Assembly: GCA_036264445.1 (NCBI GenBank)
Contig: DATAQW010000317.1
Location: 1 to 48,148 of the forward strand
DNA: 48,148 bases
Source of the DNA: Pseudacidobacterium sp036264445
GTDB taxonomy: Bacteria; Acidobacteriota; Terriglobia; Terriglobales; Acidobacteriaceae
Reading direction: 5' to 3'
Shown here: positions 1 through 8,448 of the stretch, piece after piece
How positions within the stretch are numbered: position 1 is the stretch's first letter
How the letters are laid out: each line of letters opens with the position of its first letter
Translations under genes and position numbers: made by a program
The notes under the pieces: model-generated
Seen by the model: only the letters and a program-made list of their open reading frames with translations
Told to the model about the DNA's origin: nothing
Database searches by the model: none

Positions 1-1
1 T

Positions 2-874
2 GGGGGAGTGCCGGTAATTCCGGGCATCCAGCAAGGTCTTGCTGGAGACCGTATTCATCGCATTGAAGGCATCCTGAACGGCACCTGCAACTTTATCCTG
101 AGCAAGATGGAAGAGGGCGCTGAGTTCGCGCCTGTCCTAAAAGAAGCGCAGAAACTTGGATATGCTGAAGCTGATCCAACAGAAGACGTGGGCGGGTTCG
201 ACGCGCGCGCGAAGCTGGTGATTCTCTCACGCATTGCATTGCGCGCCGATCTGGCTGTGAATGAAGTCTCCTGCAAGCCAATTGCTGAAATTGCAGCTAT
301 AGATTTTGCCTATGCCAAAGAGATGGGTTGCACAATTCGCCAGATTTCGCGTGCCGAAATCAACGGAGACGGCGTGCTCGCGGCAGTTGGACCCATGCTG
401 GTGCCCCTTGCGTCTCCGCTGGCCTGGTCTCGCAGGACTGAGAATATGGTCTTGGTTGGAGGCGTATACGGTGGCGATGTTGTTTTTTCAGGCCATGGGG
501 CAGGTGGGCATCCCACAGCAGTTGCGGTTGTTTCAGACCTGTTGGCGGTCGCGCATGGCTCGCGGACCATCGATCTGCCAAGCAGGAAAACCACGGTCAG
601 CGCAGACCTTCTTGTTCCGCACTACATTCGTTTTATTGTGAAAGACCGGCCGGGAATTATCGCGCAGATTGCAGGAGCGCTGGCCGAGCAGGAAATCAAT
701 ATCCACGCTATTCTGCAGAAGCCCGGGTACGCCAAGACCAATCTTCCATTCGTGGTCATTGCTGAGCCTTGTCCAGGTTCGGCATTAAGGCGCGCGCTCG
801 AAAAGATTGCGCACCTCGACTGCCTGCTTGAGCCGACGCTCGATATGCCGATTCTGAATATAGAAAAGCCGTAG
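2..874 (+). CDS. hom: Homoserine dehydrogenase, C-terminal part (5' end outside window)
   Basis: This is the C-terminal 290 residues of homoserine dehydrogenase, which reduces aspartate semialdehyde to homoserine with NAD(P)H for threonine and methionine synthesis. The frame is open to the left edge, so the NAD-binding domain and start codon lie outside the window; the GTG at 8 is internal. Visible family signatures are GILNGTCNFIL, the segment GYAEADPTEDVGGFDARAKLVIL (substrate-binding and catalytic region), and a C-terminal ACT domain (about residues 205-280) beginning near YIRFIVKDRPGIIAQIAGAL, which normally senses threonine. The gene ends just before a hairpin and faces a convergent LacI gene. 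The identification is firm; only the partial length is a limitation. Confidence 0.95.
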   Translation, partial: GGVPVIPGIQQGLAGDRIHRIEGILNGTCNFILSKMEEGAEFAPVLKEAQKLGYAEADPTEDVGGFDARAKLVILSRIALRADLAVNEVSCKPIAEIAAIDFAYAKEMGCTIRQISRAEINGDGVLAAVGPMLVPLASPLAWSRRTENMVLVGGVYGGDVVFSGHGAGGHPTAVAVVSDLLAVAHGSRTIDLPSRKTTVSADLLVPHYIRFIVKDRPGIIAQIAGALAEQEINIHAILQKPGYAKTNLPFVVIAEPCPGSALRRALEKIAHLDCLLEPTLDMPILNIEKP

Positions 875-880
875 AACCCA

Positions 881-901
881 CCTGACTTCGCTCAAGTCGG
901 G
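881..901. terminator. Hairpin between convergent hom and lacI-family genes
   Basis: The arms CCTGACTT (881-888) and AAGTCGGG (894-901) pair over 8 bp with one G-U, around a 5-nt loop CGCTC. It lies 7 bp after the hom stop and 16 bp from the end of the opposing gene, where a shared terminator is expected. There is no T-tract, so it may instead be one copy of a dispersed intergenic palindrome; a terminator role is inferred from position. Confidence 0.45.
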
Positions 902-916
902 CGATGGGGCAACCTG

Positions 917-1990
917 CTATTTTTTGCGTTTTGCACGCGGAGCAACAGGGCCCGTTGATTCACGCACAATCAGCTCAGGCTGCATCATGATCTCCTCGGG
1001 AAACGTCTTATCCGGGTGCGCGATCATCTCAAGCAGCACCTGTGCGCCTTCGCGTCCCATCTCCCGCAATGGCTGACGGACCGTGGTGAGGCTTGGCTTG
1101 TGATAGCCCGCGCTCATGATGTCGTCAAAGCCGATTACCGAAATATCGTCAGGAACTCTTAAGTTAGCGTCGTAAATCGCGCGAATAACTCCAATTGCAG
1201 AAATATCGTTGAAGCAGAAAATAGCAGTAAAGTCGCGCGTGCGCGCTAGCAGATCGCGCATCGGACCATAGCCTACTCCGGGCGACCAGCTGTCTGCTTC
1301 GAGCTGAATGCAATGTTCTGCGCGCATTTTCATGCCAAGCTGATGGGAGACTTCCAGAATGGAGCGCCAGCGATATTCAGTATCCGGAATGATGTTCGGG
1401 CCTTTTATGAAAGCGACATTCCTGTGGCCAAGATCATATAGATGCTTCAACGCAAGCTCAGCGGCTTTTCGATGGTCGAGAATGATATTCGTGACGCCAG
1501 GCGACTGGTTGTGTGCAGAGATGGCGACGGTTGGCAGCGGACTGCGGATTTCTGATGGTGTGTTAAGCAGAAGAAAGCCATCGACTGCGCGTTCGATCAG
1601 CAGGCGCGGATACTCCTGCATTAAATCCTGATCCCAATAATGGCTGGCGGTAAAGTAGAAATACTGCGCACGCAGCAGGAATTCTTCCACGCCGTTCATC
1701 ACCATAGTGAAGTAACCTTCGCTCAGATCGGGTGCGAGAACGCCAATGGACATGCTGCGGTTTTTGCGCAGTGAGCGAGCGAAGTAGTTTGGACGATAAT
1801 GATATTTTCTGGCCGCCTGAAAGACGCGCTCGCGTGTGCGCGCGGGGATGGATTTAGCAGCGGGCGAATCGTTCAGTACAAGAGAAACGGTGGTCTGCGA
1901 CAGCTGAAGAATGGATGCCAGCTGCTTTAGATTAATTGGTTCGCTATCCTGTTGCGGTTGCTCGGGCCTGTCTTTCCGTTCTTCACCCAT
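917..1990 (-). CDS. LacI-family transcriptional regulator
   Basis: A 357-residue LacI/GalR repressor. After an acidic, Gln-rich leader of about 18 residues, the helix-turn-helix and hinge region is clear (INLKQLASILQLSQTTVSLVLND, then ARKYHYRPNYFARSLR). A periplasmic-binding-protein-like ligand domain follows (SIGVLAPDLSEGYF, IAHPDK, and the C-terminal TTVRQPLREMGREGAQVLLEM typical of the family). The ligand is probably a sugar or sugar derivative, but the sequence does not show which. It lies 48 bp downstream of the acyl-CoA mutase gene on the same strand, so the two may be co-transcribed; a functional link is not obvious. Confidence 0.9.
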   Translation of the reverse strand: MGEERKDRPEQPQQDSEPINLKQLASILQLSQTTVSLVLNDSPAAKSIPARTRERVFQAARKYHYRPNYFARSLRKNRSMSIGVLAPDLSEGYFTMVMNGVEEFLLRAQYFYFTASHYWDQDLMQEYPRLLIERAVDGFLLLNTPSEIRSPLPTVAISAHNQSPGVTNIILDHRKAAELALKHLYDLGHRNVAFIKGPNIIPDTEYRWRSILEVSHQLGMKMRAEHCIQLEADSWSPGVGYGPMRDLLARTRDFTAIFCFNDISAIGVIRAIYDANLRVPDDISVIGFDDIMSAGYHKPSLTTVRQPLREMGREGAQVLLEMIAHPDKTFPEEIMMQPELIVRESTGPVAPRAKRKK

Positions 1991-2038
1991 AGGCGATTTG
2001 TAACACGTTTGAAATGAAGACGCTATTTACTTGTTTCC

Positions 2039-3793
2039 TCAGGCGATACTGACCTCTTCGTAGGTCCCCAGCACTTTCTTGAGCGCGTTGCAGATTTCTC
2101 CTACTGTGGCATAGGCTTTCACGCAGTCGAGCAGACAGGGCATGGTGTTGGCTGGCGATGGTCCATCATTAACGAAGGAAGGTTCTTTTTCAACGGCATG
2201 ACATAAGGCCAGAAGAGTACGTGCTACAGCTTCATTCGAGCGTTCGCGGCGTAGCTTTCGTAGCTTGGTGGTCTGTGATTCACGCACGGATTCGTCGATG
2301 TAGAGAATCTCTGGCTGTGGCTCGTCAATGGCATATTCATTCACGCCGACAATGATTTTTTCTCTGGCTTCGACGGCGCGCTGATATGCATAGCTGGCCT
2401 CCGCAATTTCCTTCTGCGGAAAGCCATGTTCAATGGCGCGCACCATCCCACCCATGGCGTCGAGTTTTGCGAAGTAATCGAAAGCCGCCTTTTCCATGTC
2501 GAGTGTTAGACGCTCGACGAAGTAAGAGCCTCCTAGCGGATCGACAACATCCGCTACGCCGGATTCGTGGGCCAGAATCTGTTGCGTGCGCAAAGCAATG
2601 CGTGCTGCGTCTTCGGTTGGCAGGGCGAGAGCTTCATCGTATGCATCGGTGTGCAAAGACTGTGTTCCTCCAAGCACTGCGGCGAGCCCCTGAATGGCTA
2701 CGCGTGCGATGTTGTTCTTCGGCTGTTGCGCCGTGAGCGAGACACCTGCGGTCTGTGTGTGAAAGCGCATCCAGGTGGAGCGCGGGTTCTTTGCGCCGAA
2801 GCGCTCGGTCATAACGCGATACCAGATTTTGCGCGCGGCGCGAAACTTGGCGATTTCCTCAAAGAAATCGTTATGCGCGTTGAAGAAGAAGCTAAGACGC
2901 GGAGCGAAATCGTCGAACGCGAGGCCACGCCTGAGCGCCCATTCCACATACTCGATGCCGTCATACAGCGTGAAGGCCAGCTCCTGCTGCGCGGTCGATC
3001 CGGCTTCGCGGATGTGATAGCCGGAGATGGAGATTGGATTGAAGCGTGGCGTGAAACGAGAACCGAACTCGAAGGTGTCAATCACAAGGCGCATCGAGGG
3101 CGCTGGCGGATAGATGTATTCTTTCTGCGCGATGTATTCCTTCAGGATGTCGTTCTGCAGAGTGCCGGATATTTTCTCCCAGTCCGCACCCTGCTTTTCC
3201 GCAACTGTGAGATACATGGCCCAGATCACGCTTGCGGGCGAATTGATAGTCATGGAGACGGTGGTCTGCTCGAGGTTGATTCCCGAGAAGAGTGTTTCCA
3301 TGTCTTCGAGCGAATCGATGGCGACGCCGCATTTGCCTACCTCACCTTCGCTTTGCATGTCGTCAGAGTCGCAGCCCATGAGGGTTGGCAGATCGAACGC
3401 GACGGAAAGCCCGCTGCCGCCGTTAGCCAGCAAATATTTATAACGTTCGTTGGTTTCTTCAGGCGATGCAAAGCCAGAGAACTGACGCATCGTCCAAAGC
3501 TTGCCCCGATAACCGCTGGCATGGATGCCGCGTGTATATGGCGGGTGTCCCGGCGGGCCTAGATACTTTTCCTGTTGTGACGCCCAGTCTTCCGGCAAAT
3601 TCTCTTCTGTGTAGAGACGCTCAACCGGCACGCTGGAGATAGTGGTGAATTGTGTGTGTCCCGCTTCATCCAGATTGATGCCGGAGGCAGCCCCGATGGG
3701 CTTTTCCGGTGCTTTGCCTAGCGCTGGATTGAGAGTTTCCTCCTCCCAGCGCTTTTTCGCTTCGGATTTGTTCGGATTGGGTGTGGTCTTCAT
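2039..3793 (-). CDS. Acyl-CoA mutase large subunit, isobutyryl-CoA-mutase-like
   Basis: A 584-residue member of the methylmalonyl-CoA mutase large-subunit family, catalysing B12-dependent carbon-skeleton rearrangement of acyl-CoA esters. The TIM-barrel substrate domain is complete (TMRQFSGFASPEETNERYKY, SVAFDLPTLMG, SISGYHIREAG, FHTQTAGVSLTAQQP, GGTQSLHTDAYDEALALPTE), and the C-terminal cobalamin-binding domain is absent, as in two-subunit enzymes. The residue pair separating substrate classes is Phe105 and Gln223, where methylmalonyl-CoA mutase has Tyr89 and Arg207; Phe plus Gln is the isobutyryl-CoA mutase pattern. His260 (GYHI) is retained. I start at the ATG at 3793; a TTG four codons upstream is possible and neither has a strong ribosome site. 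No small B12-binding subunit is encoded in the window, so the partner must lie elsewhere. Confidence 0.88.
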   Translation of the reverse strand: MKTTPNPNKSEAKKRWEEETLNPALGKAPEKPIGAASGINLDEAGHTQFTTISSVPVERLYTEENLPEDWASQQEKYLGPPGHPPYTRGIHASGYRGKLWTMRQFSGFASPEETNERYKYLLANGGSGLSVAFDLPTLMGCDSDDMQSEGEVGKCGVAIDSLEDMETLFSGINLEQTTVSMTINSPASVIWAMYLTVAEKQGADWEKISGTLQNDILKEYIAQKEYIYPPAPSMRLVIDTFEFGSRFTPRFNPISISGYHIREAGSTAQQELAFTLYDGIEYVEWALRRGLAFDDFAPRLSFFFNAHNDFFEEIAKFRAARKIWYRVMTERFGAKNPRSTWMRFHTQTAGVSLTAQQPKNNIARVAIQGLAAVLGGTQSLHTDAYDEALALPTEDAARIALRTQQILAHESGVADVVDPLGGSYFVERLTLDMEKAAFDYFAKLDAMGGMVRAIEHGFPQKEIAEASYAYQRAVEAREKIIVGVNEYAIDEPQPEILYIDESVRESQTTKLRKLRRERSNEAVARTLLALCHAVEKEPSFVNDGPSPANTMPCLLDCVKAYATVGEICNALKKVLGTYEEVSIA

Positions 3794-3853
3794 CAGCAAA
3801 ACCAATCAGCATAGGTGAGGAAACGCATCATCCGCAAGGGATCACTGCATCGA

Positions 3854-6493
3854 TTACTGCGGGTTCTGCTGATCTTGTTGCTGCTGACCGTCTTTTTTGC
3901 CCAAACCAAAGAGCTTGCTGAAGAAGCCGCGCTTCTTCTTGGGCTGCTCGGGCTGTTCCTGGTTCTGCGCGTTCGCATTTTGAGCAGGATTTGGTGGAGG
4001 CGTCATTGGCTTGACGGTCTGCGGCGTAGGCGTTTGCACGACGGATGGCAATGGTTGCGGCTTTTCTCCGACGCCAAAGATCTTCTGGAAGAGATTGCGC
4101 TGGTCGCCGTTTGAGTGATCGCAGGTGTCGGTAGGTTGTGTTCCATCCAGGAATGCCGCAGTATATGTGTTGCTTGGGCATGCGGGGTCGGAAAGCAGGT
4201 TGGTGCCTTTATCGAGCTGCACAAGGGTTATGCCTGCCGGAACGTCGAATTCCTTTGTGTCGGAATATTGCGGCAAGGCAACGGCGCGCTTCATAAATTC
4301 CGCCCATATGGGTGCTGCGGCGTCCGCGCCCTGCAGCTTGATATCAGAGTAATCATCGTTGCCTACCCATACGATGCAGAGCAGATTCGACGTGTAGCCG
4401 GCGAACCAGGCATCGTTTGACGTGCCAGTCTTGCCCGCGGCGGGAGTTATGAAACCTCTTGCCCGGACGCCGGCAGCCGTGCCGTGATTGATCACGTTTT
4501 CGAGCATATTGGTGGTGAGATAAGCAACGCGCGGGTCAAGGATTGGCTTGCTCGTTGGGGCGTATTCGCTGACGACGTCGCCATTTGCGTTGCGGACGGA
4601 AGCCAGCATCCAGGGATCAATTTTGACGCCGCCATTCGCGAAGACGGTGTACGCGCCCGCCATGTCGAGTGGGCTCGCGTCATACGAACCGATGGCGACG
4701 GAGGGTGTTCCTCGCGCTGACTTGATGCCTGCATCACGCGCCAGTGCAGCCACATTGTTGAATCCAACCATTTGCGCAAGAGCAATGGTGGCGACGTTTT
4801 GTGACTCCTGCAAGGCGAAACGTGCGGTGATTTCACCAAATGCTTCGTTGTGAAAGTTGTGCGGAGTATATTCCTGGTCGCCGACCATATAGGTCGTTGG
4901 CTCGTCATTCAGCATGGTGACGGGGGTAAAAACGGCGCTGACTCCGTCGGTGTTTGTGAGCTGCGCTCCGGAGAGGCTCGTATTGAACGCTGCAGCGTAG
5001 ACGAAGGGCTTGAAGATTGATCCTGTGGGGCGGTGCCTGACGGCGTGGTTGAGCTGGCTGGCTCCGTAGTTGCGTCCCCCAACAAGCGCAAGCACCTGGC
5101 CGGTGTGCGGGTTGAGCGCGATCATAGCAACCTGCGGATAGGTGATATTGTCGTCTACGGTCGCAGGGCTATTCTTCGAAGCGCGATGCGTGTGCAACTT
5201 GGTAACAAGCTCATCGACATGCTTCATACCTTCAGTGACGGCTTCGGTGGCGGCTGTCTGAAGCTGCGGATCAAGCGAAGTGTATATGCGCAGCCCCTGC
5301 TGGTTATATTCGGAATCGCCGAGCTTCTGCACGATCTGGTCGCGGACGAGGTCGACGAAGTAAGGAGCTTCATTTGCGTCAACGCTTTGCGCTGCGAGTT
5401 TCAGCGGAGTGGCTTTTGCGGCTTCGGCTTCATCCTTGGTGATGGCTCCGGTTTCAATCATCGCGTCGAGCACAAGGTTGCGCCGCTCAAGAGCGCGCGT
5501 CGCGTGGCGATAGGGATTGAGGCGGCTCGGGCTTTGAATCATTCCAGCAAGCAGAGCACACTCAGGCAGATTGAGCTGGCGGACGTCTTTGCCGAAATAT
5601 GCCTGTGCCGCTTCGCCGAATCCATTGATAGCGAAGCTGCCTTGCTGCCCAAGCGGCACTTGATTGGCGTACATCTGGAAGATTTGCTGCTTGGTGAAGC
5701 GGTGCTCCAGCTGGAAGGTGATGAGCATTTCAATCAATTTGCGCCGCATGCTTTTTTCCGGTGTCAGGAAGAAGCCGCGGGCAAGTTGCATGGTGAGCGT
5801 AGAACCGCCTTCCATGTAGTTGTGCCGGTGGGTAAGGTCGTTGCGCAGGGCACCCAATAAGCGAACGTAATCCACGCCGCCATGTTCGAAGAAACGATGG
5901 TCCTCAATAGATGTTACTGCCGGGACCATATAGCGGGGTAGCTCGTCGTAATTTACCAGGCGGCGCTTAATGCGGTTCTGATCGGAGAGGCCGGTGATAA
6001 GCAGGGGCTCCAGCTCATATGCGGCAAGCTGCTCTCCATTGGCATCGGTAATCTGGCTTACCGTAGAGCCACCGAAGCTGATGGTGGCGCTGTCAGGCGC
6101 GTGGTAGGACTGCGGGCCTGGATGAACGGTGATACTTCCGCCGGATAGATCAAATGTCCCCATTGGGGATGCTGGATTGCTGCCGGATTCTGTGTATCCA
6201 GCCTCGCGCAACGCCTGGGCTACGAAACTTGAGGTAAGCTTCTGTCCCGGGCGGACTTCGCGAGGGGCGGCATAGATCTTTGCCGTGTTGGTGAAGAGCG
6301 GTTTCTCAAGACGCTCGTCTACGACGTGCTTGTACTTGTAGTAGTAAAACGTCGTGACGGCAGCAAAGAAAAGAACGACGATACCGACAGCGACGCCAGC
6401 GATTTTGAGCACTTGACTGCTGAGGAGACTACCAGACGCGGAACGGGGAGCGAGTTTTACTTTCACGGCCAATGGGGAACTACCATCTTCCAT
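3854..6493 (-). CDS. Bifunctional PBP1b-type peptidoglycan glycosyltransferase/transpeptidase
   Basis: A class A penicillin-binding protein of 879 residues that polymerises and cross-links peptidoglycan at the cytoplasmic membrane. One transmembrane helix (about 31-51, ending in a Tyr/Lys cluster) is followed by a UB2H-like region (about 70-165). The GT51 domain has catalytic Glu197 in IEDHRFFEHGGVDY and GGSTLTMQLAR. The transpeptidase has Ser492/Lys495 in GSIFK, SQN at 564-566 and KTG at 688-690. The tail is rich in Pro, Gln and Asn and carries a duplicated amphipathic motif, NLFQKIFGVGEK (800-811) and GFFSKLFGLGKK (856-867). I prefer the ATG at 6493; the frame stays open to a GTG at 6598 that lacks a ribosome site. 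The mutase gene follows after 60 bp on the same strand. Confidence 0.93.
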   Translation of the reverse strand: MEDGSSPLAVKVKLAPRSASGSLLSSQVLKIAGVAVGIVVLFFAAVTTFYYYKYKHVVDERLEKPLFTNTAKIYAAPREVRPGQKLTSSFVAQALREAGYTESGSNPASPMGTFDLSGGSITVHPGPQSYHAPDSATISFGGSTVSQITDANGEQLAAYELEPLLITGLSDQNRIKRRLVNYDELPRYMVPAVTSIEDHRFFEHGGVDYVRLLGALRNDLTHRHNYMEGGSTLTMQLARGFFLTPEKSMRRKLIEMLITFQLEHRFTKQQIFQMYANQVPLGQQGSFAINGFGEAAQAYFGKDVRQLNLPECALLAGMIQSPSRLNPYRHATRALERRNLVLDAMIETGAITKDEAEAAKATPLKLAAQSVDANEAPYFVDLVRDQIVQKLGDSEYNQQGLRIYTSLDPQLQTAATEAVTEGMKHVDELVTKLHTHRASKNSPATVDDNITYPQVAMIALNPHTGQVLALVGGRNYGASQLNHAVRHRPTGSIFKPFVYAAAFNTSLSGAQLTNTDGVSAVFTPVTMLNDEPTTYMVGDQEYTPHNFHNEAFGEITARFALQESQNVATIALAQMVGFNNVAALARDAGIKSARGTPSVAIGSYDASPLDMAGAYTVFANGGVKIDPWMLASVRNANGDVVSEYAPTSKPILDPRVAYLTTNMLENVINHGTAAGVRARGFITPAAGKTGTSNDAWFAGYTSNLLCIVWVGNDDYSDIKLQGADAAAPIWAEFMKRAVALPQYSDTKEFDVPAGITLVQLDKGTNLLSDPACPSNTYTAAFLDGTQPTDTCDHSNGDQRNLFQKIFGVGEKPQPLPSVVQTPTPQTVKPMTPPPNPAQNANAQNQEQPEQPKKKRGFFSKLFGLGKKDGQQQQDQQNPQ

Positions 6494-6707
6494 TCTATCG
6501 GGTTCGAGATGCTGGAATTTGGATGCGGCTTTCTGTAAGACGCAGAATTGCGGTGTCAAGTTATTGTAGAAACTGGAAGGTGTTACCGAAAAAGGCACAT
6601 TTTCTGTTTTTTTGGGGGGACTGAAGATGCCAGGAAAACAAAATTGTATACAGTTTTCAGACGAAACTTGTGCTGGCTCTGCGAATAATTCCTGCGTTCG
6701 CGGAGAT

Positions 6708-8303
6708 CTATGAGGCTCCCGGAACAGGATCAGTTGTCATTTTTCCGTTAATCATGCGCAGCAGCTTCAGCGGATTGCTGTTTTGCAAAGCTTCCGCCTG
6801 TGCGGTTTGCGGCATGTTCTGGTAGCAGACAGGACGGGCGAAGCGGAAGATTGCTTGCGTTCCGACGGAGGTGGAACGGCCGTCGGACGTTGCCGGGTAG
6901 GGACCTCCGTGGACCATCGCATGGCAGACTTCGACTCCTGTGGGGTATCCGTTGAAGATGACGCGGCCCACTTTGCGTTCGAGAACGGCGATGAGGTCCT
7001 GATGCGCAGCGAGGTCTTCTGCGGTTCCCAAAACAGAGGCAGTGAGATGGCCACGCAGCGATCGCGCTGTTTCAAGAATCTGTTCAGGGCTTTGATAGCG
7101 GACGAGGAGTGTTGTTGGGCCGAAGATTTCTTCCGACAGTTCTGGCGTGTTGAGAACTTGTTCCGCGTCGGCTTCGAGCAGCGCTGCTCTGGTTCCGGCG
7201 TGTGGGGATGATATTGCTTCAGAGACGGCGACTGTGCGCGCTCCATCGGATCCTGTCCGTTGCGTGAGGCCGCGTTTGTATTGCGCTGCAATGCCGGCAG
7301 TAAGCATGGTGAATGCAGGGAGATCAGTAGCGCGTTTGCGCAGTTCTTCGGCAAGGCTGGATGACTCATCCTGTGGCGGGAGGAAGACGAGGCCCGGCTT
7401 GGTGCACATCTGGCCTGCTCCCAAGGTGTAGGAGGCTGTGAGGTCAGCAGCGATTTTGTCGTACTGCTTGATAGCTCCGGGCAGGATGAAGACGGGGTTG
7501 GTGCTGCCCATCTCGGCGTAGCAGGGAATAGGATCGGGACGGCTGGCACAGAGGTTCATGAGGGCGCGTCCAGCTTTGAGTGAGCCGGTAAACCCTACGG
7601 CTTTAGTCAGTGGATGCTGGACGAGCCGCGTGCCTACCTCAATTCCGGAATCAAAAAGAAGCGAAAAGAGGCCTTCGTGCAGTCCTGCGGCGACTACGCA
7701 TTCGCGGATGGCATTGCCTACGAGTTCGCTGGTCCCCGGATGCGCTGGATGCGCTTTGACGACGACTGGATTGCCTGCGGCGAGAGCTGAGGCGGTGTCT
7801 CCGCCAGCCACAGAGAAGGCCAGAGGGAAATTGCTGGCACCGAAGACTGCAACCGGGCCGAGCGGTTGCAACATGGATCGAATGTCTGGCTTGGGCAGAG
7901 GCTTGCGATCCGGGTCGGCGGTATCAATACGGGCGTTAACCCAGGAGCCCTCTTCTACGACATCGGCAAAAATCCGCAGCTGATTTGCCGTGCGCAAGGT
8001 TTCGCCTTCAAGGCGGGGAACAGGCAATGCTGTTTCAAGATGTGCTCGCTCGATGATCTGGCCGGAGATTTTCTGGATAGCGTCAGCGATGCTTCGCAGG
8101 AACGCTGCGCGCTTGCTGTTCGAGAGCTTGCTGTAGCTGGCGAAGGCTTCTTCGGCAAGTTCAGCGGCATGGTCTACTTCTTCGGGTGTTGCAGAGAAGT
8201 AGATCGTGTTTAACTGCTCGCCTGTGGCGGGGTTGATGCCGTGGAAGACGGCTCCGTTTTGTGAGCCGCGTTTCGAGCCGAGTATGGATGTTCCCTGGAG
8301 CAT
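6708..8303 (-). CDS. Alpha-ketoglutarate semialdehyde (2,5-dioxovalerate) dehydrogenase
   Basis: A 531-residue aldehyde dehydrogenase of the family oxidising 2,5-dioxopentanoate to 2-oxoglutarate. The fold is complete: Asn158 in GASNFPLAFS, catalytic Glu264 in YAEMGSTNPVF, nucleophile Cys300 in GAGQMCTKPG, and EIFGP near the C-terminus. The GAGQMCTKPG context and about 530 residues are typical of the branch used in hydroxyproline, glucarate and pentose degradation. It is the last step of hydroxyproline breakdown and is the last gene of the operon running from 12952, though 145 bp separate it from the deaminase gene, so it may have its own promoter. The ATG at 8303 has an AAGG about 8 bp upstream. 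Role from family is strong; substrate choice comes mainly from context. Confidence 0.88.
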   Translation of the reverse strand: MLQGTSILGSKRGSQNGAVFHGINPATGEQLNTIYFSATPEEVDHAAELAEEAFASYSKLSNSKRAAFLRSIADAIQKISGQIIERAHLETALPVPRLEGETLRTANQLRIFADVVEEGSWVNARIDTADPDRKPLPKPDIRSMLQPLGPVAVFGASNFPLAFSVAGGDTASALAAGNPVVVKAHPAHPGTSELVGNAIRECVVAAGLHEGLFSLLFDSGIEVGTRLVQHPLTKAVGFTGSLKAGRALMNLCASRPDPIPCYAEMGSTNPVFILPGAIKQYDKIAADLTASYTLGAGQMCTKPGLVFLPPQDESSSLAEELRKRATDLPAFTMLTAGIAAQYKRGLTQRTGSDGARTVAVSEAISSPHAGTRAALLEADAEQVLNTPELSEEIFGPTTLLVRYQSPEQILETARSLRGHLTASVLGTAEDLAAHQDLIAVLERKVGRVIFNGYPTGVEVCHAMVHGGPYPATSDGRSTSVGTQAIFRFARPVCYQNMPQTAQAEALQNSNPLKLLRMINGKMTTDPVPGAS

Positions 8304-8448
8304 ATGAAAACCTTACATCTTAATTGTGTGGCCTCCCACCCTTTCGTCGAAACCTCGACAAAAATAGAAGCACCATTTTCGTTCTGACCGATGCAAAAAA
8401 GCAGATTCTTCCGCTTCACTGTTCAGCGTCAGGATGACAGAGTTTGAC
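8304..8448. other. Intergenic gap inside the hydroxyproline gene run
   Basis: A 145-bp gap between the deaminase and semialdehyde dehydrogenase genes, conspicuous because all upstream junctions in this operon overlap. Bases about 8397-8441 contain a stretch of the kind CAGATTCTTCCGCTTC followed by CAGGATGACAGAG, resembling dispersed intergenic repeats seen in many acidobacterial genomes (resemblance from memory). No ORF or clear terminator is visible. Confidence 0.35.

Noticed and set aside
2567..3562. A 331-codon open frame antisense to the acyl-CoA mutase gene
   Set aside because: It mirrors the codon bias of the mutase on the other strand, has no recognisable domain, and the mutase protein is unmistakable.
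5033..5860. A 275-codon open frame antisense to the penicillin-binding protein
   Set aside because: No domain or ribosome site; it lies wholly within the conserved GT51/transpeptidase coding region.
6643..6654. ATTGTATACAGT, similar to the near-palindrome in the hydroxyproline control region
   Set aside because: It lies just upstream of the penicillin-binding protein gene, where TATACAAT on the minus strand is more simply a promoter -10 element; A/T-rich 12-mers of this kind arise by chance.
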